DNA of 19,083 nucleotides from Pseudomonadota bacterium (GTDB lineage Bacteria > Pseudomonadota > Alphaproteobacteria > Caulobacterales > Caulobacteraceae), in the NCBI GenBank assembly GCA_023424215.1, contig JAFAEC010000221.1:1-19083 (forward strand). The letters are read 5' to 3'. This document shows, piece after piece, positions 15,810-19,083 of the stretch. Position 1 is the first letter of the stretch. Every line of letters starts with the position of its first letter. A program made the position numbers and the translations under genes. The notes under the pieces are model-generated. The model saw only the letters and a list, made by a program, of their open reading frames with translations. It did no database searches and was not told where the DNA came from.

Positions 15810-15904
15810 GTTCCAGGGATTAGGTTCTAGGGGCGACGCGGCTCCGGTTGTCCACAGCTGGTCAGCCCATCCTCCCTAGAACCTGGAACCTGGTCCCTAG
15901 CCCC
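15802..15904. repeat. Mirrored degenerate-tandem palindromic repeat, copy C (dnaA-dnaN gap)
   Basis: The left arm (15802-15833) contains GGTTAGG, GGTTCCAGG and GATTAGGTTCTAGGGG units. The right arm (15871-15904) mirrors them with CCCTAGAACC, TGGAACC and TGGTCCCTAGCCCC. AGGTTCTAGGG (15822-15832) pairs perfectly with CCCTAGAACCT (15874-15884), and GGTTCCAGG (15809-15817) with CCTGGAACC (15882-15890), so several alternative stems exist. The plan is that of copies A and B but the unit sequence differs. The dnaA stop codon (15807-15809) lies inside the left arm. No T run follows, so it is not a standard terminator. Confidence 0.75.
15848..15856 (+). promoter_or_regulatory. DnaA box in the dnaA-dnaN gap
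   Basis: TTGTCCACA differs from the strong consensus TTATCCACA at one position and is itself a common R-type box. It is the only good match I found in the window and lies in the unique centre of repeat copy C, about 60 bases upstream of the candidate dnaN promoter. It could allow DnaA to act on dnaN transcription. One box does not make an origin. Confidence 0.5.
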
Positions 15905-15908
15905 TTCC

Positions 15909-15936
15909 TTGCCCCTTCCACCCAATCCGCTAGTGT
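15909..15936 (+). promoter_or_regulatory. Candidate dnaN promoter
   Basis: TTGCCC (15909-15914), a 16-base spacer and TAGTGT (15931-15936) within GCTAGTGTC, which resembles the Caulobacter GCTANAWC -10 box. It starts just after repeat copy C and lies about 60 bases before the dnaN ATG. A single GANTC site (GAGTC, 15967-15971) lies between it and the gene. Confidence 0.38.
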
Positions 15937-15994
15937 CGCTGGCCCATAGTGTGCGGGGCGGCCCCTGAGTCGCCTGTCGGGGCGAGACCACCAC

Positions 15995-17113
15995 ATGCAG
16001 CTGACCATCGAACGATCCGCGCTTCTGAAGGCCCTCGGGCACGTCCAGAGCGTGGTGGAACGGCGCAACACCATTCCGATCCTGTCCAACGTCCTGCTCA
16101 GCGCCGGACGCGACCGCCTGTCGTTCGCCGCCACCGACCTCGACATGGAGATGGTCGACGAGGCCGAGGCCCAGGTGAACGTCGAGGGCCAGATCACCGC
16201 CCCGGCCCACACCCTCTACGAGATCGTCCGCAAGCTGCCCGACGGCGCCGAGGTGTCGCTGTCCTACTCCGGCGACGATCCCCGCCTGGTGGTCCAGGCC
16301 GGGCGCTCGAAGTTCAACCTGCCGGTGCTGCCGGCCGGCGACTTCCCGGTGATGTCGACCGACACCTCGGGGACCCGCTTCACCCTCGCCAAGGAAGACC
16401 TGGCCCGGCTGATCGACAAGACCCGGTTCGCGGTCTCCACCGAGGAGACCCGCTACTATCTGAACGGCCTCTACCTCCACACCGTGGCCGAGGCCGGCAT
16501 TCCGCTGTTGCGCGCCGTCGCCACCGACGGCCACCGCCTGGCCCTCGCCGAGACGCCCGCGCCGGAAGGCGCCGCTGGCGGCCCCGGCGTCATCGTGCCG
16601 CGCAAGACGGTCGACCAGGTCCGCCGCCTGCTCGACGACGGCTCCGGCCCGGTCGAGATCATGGTCAGCCCGCAGAAGATCCGCTTCGAGTTCGGCCAGG
16701 CCAGCCTGACCTCCAAGGTCATCGACGGCGCCTTCCCCGACTACATGCGCGTCATCCCCAAGGGCAACGACAAGCAGGCCGACATCGACAACGCCGTCTT
16801 CGCCTCGGCCGTCGACCGCGTCGCCACCATCTCGGCCGAGAAGAGCCGCAGCGTGAAGCTGGCCTTCGAACTGGACCGCGTCACCCTGACGGTGCGCAAC
16901 ATGGAGGCCGGGCAGGGCGTCGAGGAGGTCGAGATCGGCTATTCCGACGAGCCCTTCGAGATCGGCTTCAACGCCCGCTACCTGCTCGACGTCGCCGGCC
17001 AGATCACCGGCGAGACCGCCATGTTCAAATTCGCCGACCCGGCCAGCCCGACCCTGGTGCTCGATCCCGGCGACCCGGGCGTCCAGTACGTGCTGATGCC
17101 GCTCAGGGTGTGA
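15995..17113 (+). CDS. dnaN: DNA polymerase III sliding clamp (beta subunit)
   Basis: A 372-residue beta clamp of normal length. It opens MQLTIERSALLKALGHVQSVVERRNTIPILSN-like (MQLTIERSALLKAL and NTIPILSNVLL are visible). The middle domain contains FAVSTEETRYYLNGLYLH and ATDGHRLAL, and the third has KVIDGAFPDYMRVIPKGN and FNARYLLDV. The C-terminal YVLMPLRV matches the conserved clamp end. Two copies form the ring that tethers polymerase III and, through Hda-type factors, helps inactivate DnaA-ATP. The ATG at 15995 is the family start; there is no strong Shine-Dalgarno sequence. It lies 185 bases after dnaA, with repeat copy C and a candidate promoter between, and 130 bases before recF. Confidence 0.97.
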   Translation: MQLTIERSALLKALGHVQSVVERRNTIPILSNVLLSAGRDRLSFAATDLDMEMVDEAEAQVNVEGQITAPAHTLYEIVRKLPDGAEVSLSYSGDDPRLVVQAGRSKFNLPVLPAGDFPVMSTDTSGTRFTLAKEDLARLIDKTRFAVSTEETRYYLNGLYLHTVAEAGIPLLRAVATDGHRLALAETPAPEGAAGGPGVIVPRKTVDQVRRLLDDGSGPVEIMVSPQKIRFEFGQASLTSKVIDGAFPDYMRVIPKGNDKQADIDNAVFASAVDRVATISAEKSRSVKLAFELDRVTLTVRNMEAGQGVEEVEIGYSDEPFEIGFNARYLLDVAGQITGETAMFKFADPASPTLVLDPGDPGVQYVLMPLRV

Positions 17114-17119
17114 TGCGAT

Positions 17120-17235
17120 CATTCCTCCCCCGCAGGGGGAGGGGGACCATGCGCAGCATGGTGGAGGGGGCTCGACCCGCACTGCGCTTCAACCCCCTCA
17201 GTCCGCTTCGCGGACAGCTCCCCCAGAGGGGGAGC
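17120..17235. repeat. Multi-hairpin intergenic repeat between dnaN and recF
   Basis: A chain of stems fills the gap: CCTCCCCC (17124-17131) with GGGGGAGG (17135-17142); ACCATGC (17146-17152) with GCATGGT (17156-17162); GAGGGGG (17164-17170) with CCCCCTC (17193-17199); GTCCGC (17201-17206) with GCGGAC (17210-17215); and GCTCCCCC (17217-17224) with GGGGGAGC (17228-17235). Sequences of this type recur between genes in many alphaproteobacterial genomes as far as I recall. It looks like a REP/MITE-like repeat. The last hairpin arm contains the only Shine-Dalgarno-like sequence for recF. Confidence 0.85.
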
Positions 17236-17243
17236 AACTGACG

Positions 17244-18368
17244 ATGATCACCTCTCTCACCCTCACCGATTTCCGCTCCTATGCGGCGGCGACCCTGTCC
17301 ATCGAGGCGGCGTCGGTGGTGCTCCACGGGCCCAACGGCGCCGGCAAGACCAACGTCCTTGAGGCGCTCAGCCTGTTCACCCCGGGCAAGGGCCTGCGCG
17401 GCGCCTCGGCGCCGGAGATGGGCCGGCGCGAGCCCGGCGAAGCGACCGGGCGGGCCTGGGCGGTCGCCGCCGTGCTCACCGACGGCGAGCACGAGACCCG
17501 GCTCGGCACCGGCGTCCAGACCCCCGGCGCCGCCCGGCGCATCGTGCGCATCGACGGCGAGACGGCGCCGCCCGGCCGTTTGCTGGATTACCTCCGTCCG
17601 GTCTGGGCCACGCCCGAGCAGGACCGGCTGTTCTCCGACGCCCGGGCGGCCCGGCTGAAGTTCTTCGACCGGCTGGTGTTCGCCGCCGACCCCGACCACG
17701 CCGCCTCGGTGTCGACCTACGAGAAGGCCCTGAAGGAGCGGCTGCGCCTGCTCGTCGACGGCGCCGAGGGGCGCGAGGCCGACCCCCTGTGGCTCGACGC
17801 GCTGGAGATCCGGCTGGCGGAGTCCGGCGCCGCCGCCGCGGCCGCGCGGGCCTCGGCGCTGGCCACGCTGCAGACCGCCATCGACGCCCGCGGCGACCGC
17901 CCCTTCCCCCAGGCCGATCTCGGCCTGACCGGCGAGGCCGAGCAGATGGCGGGGCAGGGGGCCGACCCCGCCGCCATCGCCGCCCGCCTGCGCGAGGGCC
18001 TGCGCGCCGCCCGCCCGCGCGACGCCGCCGCAGGTCGCTCGCTGTTCGGCCCGCACCGCTCCGACCTGACCGCCCTGCACCGCGAGAAGAACCGTCCGGC
18101 CGCCGAGGGCTCCTCCGGCGAGCAGAAGGCGCTGGTGCTCAACCTGATCCTCGCCCAGCTGACCCGTCTCGCCGGCCAGCCGGCGGCGCCGATCCTGCTG
18201 CTCGACGAGGCCCCCGCCCACCTTGACGCCGCCCGCCGAGCCGCCCTGTTCGACGAGATCGAGGCGCTGGGCTTGCAGGCCTTCCTCACCGGCACGGAAC
18301 GGGCCCTCTTCGACGGCCTCGAAGGCCGCGCCCAGTTCGTGCGGGTGGAGGGAGGCCGGTTCGGCTAG
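17244..18368 (+). CDS. recF: DNA replication and repair protein RecF
   Basis: A 374-residue SMC-like ATPase. Walker A is GPNGAGKTN at 29-37, the ABC signature SSGEQ at 290-294 and Walker B ILLLDE at 317-322, followed by APAHLD (the D-loop). The N-terminal LTDFRSY is the RecF family start, and FGPHRSDL precedes the signature as in other RecF proteins. RecF works with RecO and RecR to load RecA at single-strand gaps. The ATG at 17244 is nine bases after GGGGGAG (17228-17234), which is part of the repeat hairpin. It follows dnaN on the same strand. The gene that usually comes next (gyrB) is not within this window. Confidence 0.95.
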   Translation: MITSLTLTDFRSYAAATLSIEAASVVLHGPNGAGKTNVLEALSLFTPGKGLRGASAPEMGRREPGEATGRAWAVAAVLTDGEHETRLGTGVQTPGAARRIVRIDGETAPPGRLLDYLRPVWATPEQDRLFSDARAARLKFFDRLVFAADPDHAASVSTYEKALKERLRLLVDGAEGREADPLWLDALEIRLAESGAAAAAARASALATLQTAIDARGDRPFPQADLGLTGEAEQMAGQGADPAAIAARLREGLRAARPRDAAAGRSLFGPHRSDLTALHREKNRPAAEGSSGEQKALVLNLILAQLTRLAGQPAAPILLLDEAPAHLDAARRAALFDEIEALGLQAFLTGTERALFDGLEGRAQFVRVEGGRFG

Positions 18369-18416
18369 GTTTCTCGCCCGCGCCGCCTGCCGCGACGCGC
18401 CCGCGGCCGACATCGC

Positions 18417-18596
18417 TGGTTCATCACCAAGGACACCAAGGGGGCACGAAGAACACGAAGAGAGTGCGCCCGTCTCCACCGTCCGCGGGGCCGCAGGCCC
18501 GCAATCAGGATCGAAGGCGTCGCCCTGCGGGCGCCGCAGAAGGCGCCGGCCCCGTCGTGTCCTCTGTGAATCCTCTGTGCCCGTTGTGATGAACCA
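18417..18596. repeat. 180-base repeat with 11-bp terminal inverted repeats and tandem 9-mer arms
   Basis: TGGTTCATCAC (18417-18427) and GTGATGAACCA (18586-18596) are perfect reverse complements at the two ends. The left arm continues with degenerate units (CCAAGGACA, CCAAGGGGG, CACGAAGAA, CACGAAGAG). The right arm, read on the minus strand, mirrors them with GGGCACAGAGGA, TTCACAGAGGA and CACGACGG. The centre is GC-rich and unique. Related CACGAAG/CACAGAG strings are widespread between genes in bacterial genomes. It encodes nothing plausible and begins 48 bases after recF. Confidence 0.75.
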
Positions 18597-18673
18597 ACAG
18601 CGCCAGCCCCGGCCCGGCGCCGGGAGTTAATGATTAAATCTCCTATCTCACGCACATCGGCCGCTGTTTTCAT
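18597..18673 (-). pseudogene. Possible N-terminal fragment of an XRE-type regulator cut off by the 18417-18596 repeat
   Basis: Read on the minus strand from the ATG at 18671-18673 the frame gives MKTAADVREIGDLIINSRRRAG before it meets the repeat. The form ...IGDLIxxxRRRAG resembles the first helix of small XRE (Y4mF/HipB-like) regulators, where GLTQ would follow; here GAGAVG follows instead and the frame then runs through the repeat. Codon use (ATA, TTA, ATT) is AT-rich compared with neighbouring genes. The similarity is short and may be chance. Confidence 0.2.
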
Positions 18674-19083
18674 TGAACAAACACCGGCAGGCAGCGTCAT
18701 TTCCCCGCCATAGGACGAACCGCCCCTACGCTGCCTCCATCCCGTCGATGGGGAGGGCGTCGGATCCACGACCTCGACGACGGCGGGCTGTGGTCGAGCG
18801 ATGAAGCCGGGGCGGAGGAGAGTCCCGGGGTCCTCGTGGACGTCGAGTGGATGACGTCCCTTGCTCGCCGCGCGCCCGACCTGGCGGGGCCGATGCGGAC
18901 ATGATCCGGCAAGCCCCGCCGCCCGGCGACGCGCAAGGCGGGACCGGCGAGCCTTCAAGGCCCGAACAGGGCCGCCAGTCGGCGGGGCGAACGGAAAACG
19001 ACCACGCGGGGCGCAGGCTTCCGCCGAATACGGTCACTTCAATGCACAGACCGGGCGAAGGCCCGGCGCCCCGCTCCCTTCCC
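18674..19083. other. Gene-poor segment at the right edge
   Basis: I see no convincing complete gene in these 410 bases. Notable items are a 9-bp inverted repeat, AGGCAGCGT (18689-18697) with ACGCTGCCT (18728-18736); a plus-strand frame open from 18677 to the TGA at 18902-18904 with high third-position GC but no usable early start codon; and a hairpin CCGGGC (19051-19056) with GCCCGG (19061-19066). The open frame could be a decayed gene. The sequence may also be the upstream region of a gene beyond the window. Confidence 0.4.

Noticed and set aside
14028..18479. Long minus-strand frames opposite dnaA, dnaN and recF (14028-15722, 15827-17182, 17103-18479).
   Set aside because: They mirror genes with intact Walker motifs and full family length. 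No ribosome sites or recognisable domains are seen.
18805..18835. A GAGGAGAGTCCCGGG string reminiscent of the RNase P RNA P4 region.
   Set aside because: It departs from the GAGGAAAGTCCGGGC consensus and no matching 3' P4 half or other conserved RNase P segments are present.

Overview
The window is high-GC DNA (about two thirds G+C by eye) from an alphaproteobacterium, most likely a member of the Caulobacteraceae and perhaps Brevundimonas. The evidence is the DnaA protein, with a Caulobacter-type GPYGYGKTH P-loop and a long spacer after domain I; a dense cluster of GANTC (CcrM) sites upstream of dnaA; the order mutM / enoyl-CoA hydratase / rpsT / dnaA, which I recall from Caulobacter crescentus; and an EcfG-type general stress promoter. 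The genus is inference. Most of the window is core chromosome and no transposase or integrase gene is visible.

Layout. 1-2.5 kb: hisN-like phosphatase and a small XRE regulator on the minus strand, a GlsB/YeaQ-type three-helix membrane protein with its own terminator on the plus strand, and an exported PRC-barrel-like protein with a Pro/Ala/Glu tail on the minus strand. 2.6-6.7 kb: typA (BipA GTPase) and an OPT-family transporter, both minus. 6.9-9.1 kb: mutM, a DUF1697 protein and an enoyl-CoA hydratase, all plus. 9.1-13.5 kb: a five-gene minus-strand block made of an SRPBCC protein, a zinc alcohol dehydrogenase, a 66-residue Gly-rich disordered protein, a 72-residue protein of unknown function and a GH65-like glycosidase. 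It is headed by a good EcfG/SigT-like promoter, so I read it as a general stress response operon lying between the enoyl-CoA hydratase gene and rpsT. 13.6-18.4 kb: rpsT, dnaA, dnaN and recF, all plus. 18.4-19.1 kb: no convincing gene.

The most distinctive feature is the intergenic DNA. Three imperfect palindromes (810-952, 6787-6892, 15802-15904) have arms built from degenerate short tandem units such as TTAGTGG or TAGGTTC mirrored around a unique centre. A fourth (18417-18596) has the same plan with different units and 11-bp terminal inverted repeats. A fifth, different repeat (17120-17235) is a chain of hairpins. These repeats touch functional signals. One abuts the mutM start codon, which is fixed by chemistry and has no Shine-Dalgarno sequence; another reaches to within a few bases of the hisN start. 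One has a DnaA box in its loop between dnaA and dnaN. The hairpin chain supplies the recF ribosome binding site. All three gaps following dnaA, dnaN and recF carry a repeat.

The dnaA control region (13926-14369) combines four GANTC sites within 37 bases, a 17-base palindrome, a TTGACG -35 box and a leader of nearly 200 bases. This fits CcrM/GcrA-linked cell-cycle control and translational control of dnaA as known in Caulobacter. No DnaA-box array is present there, so I do not call an origin.
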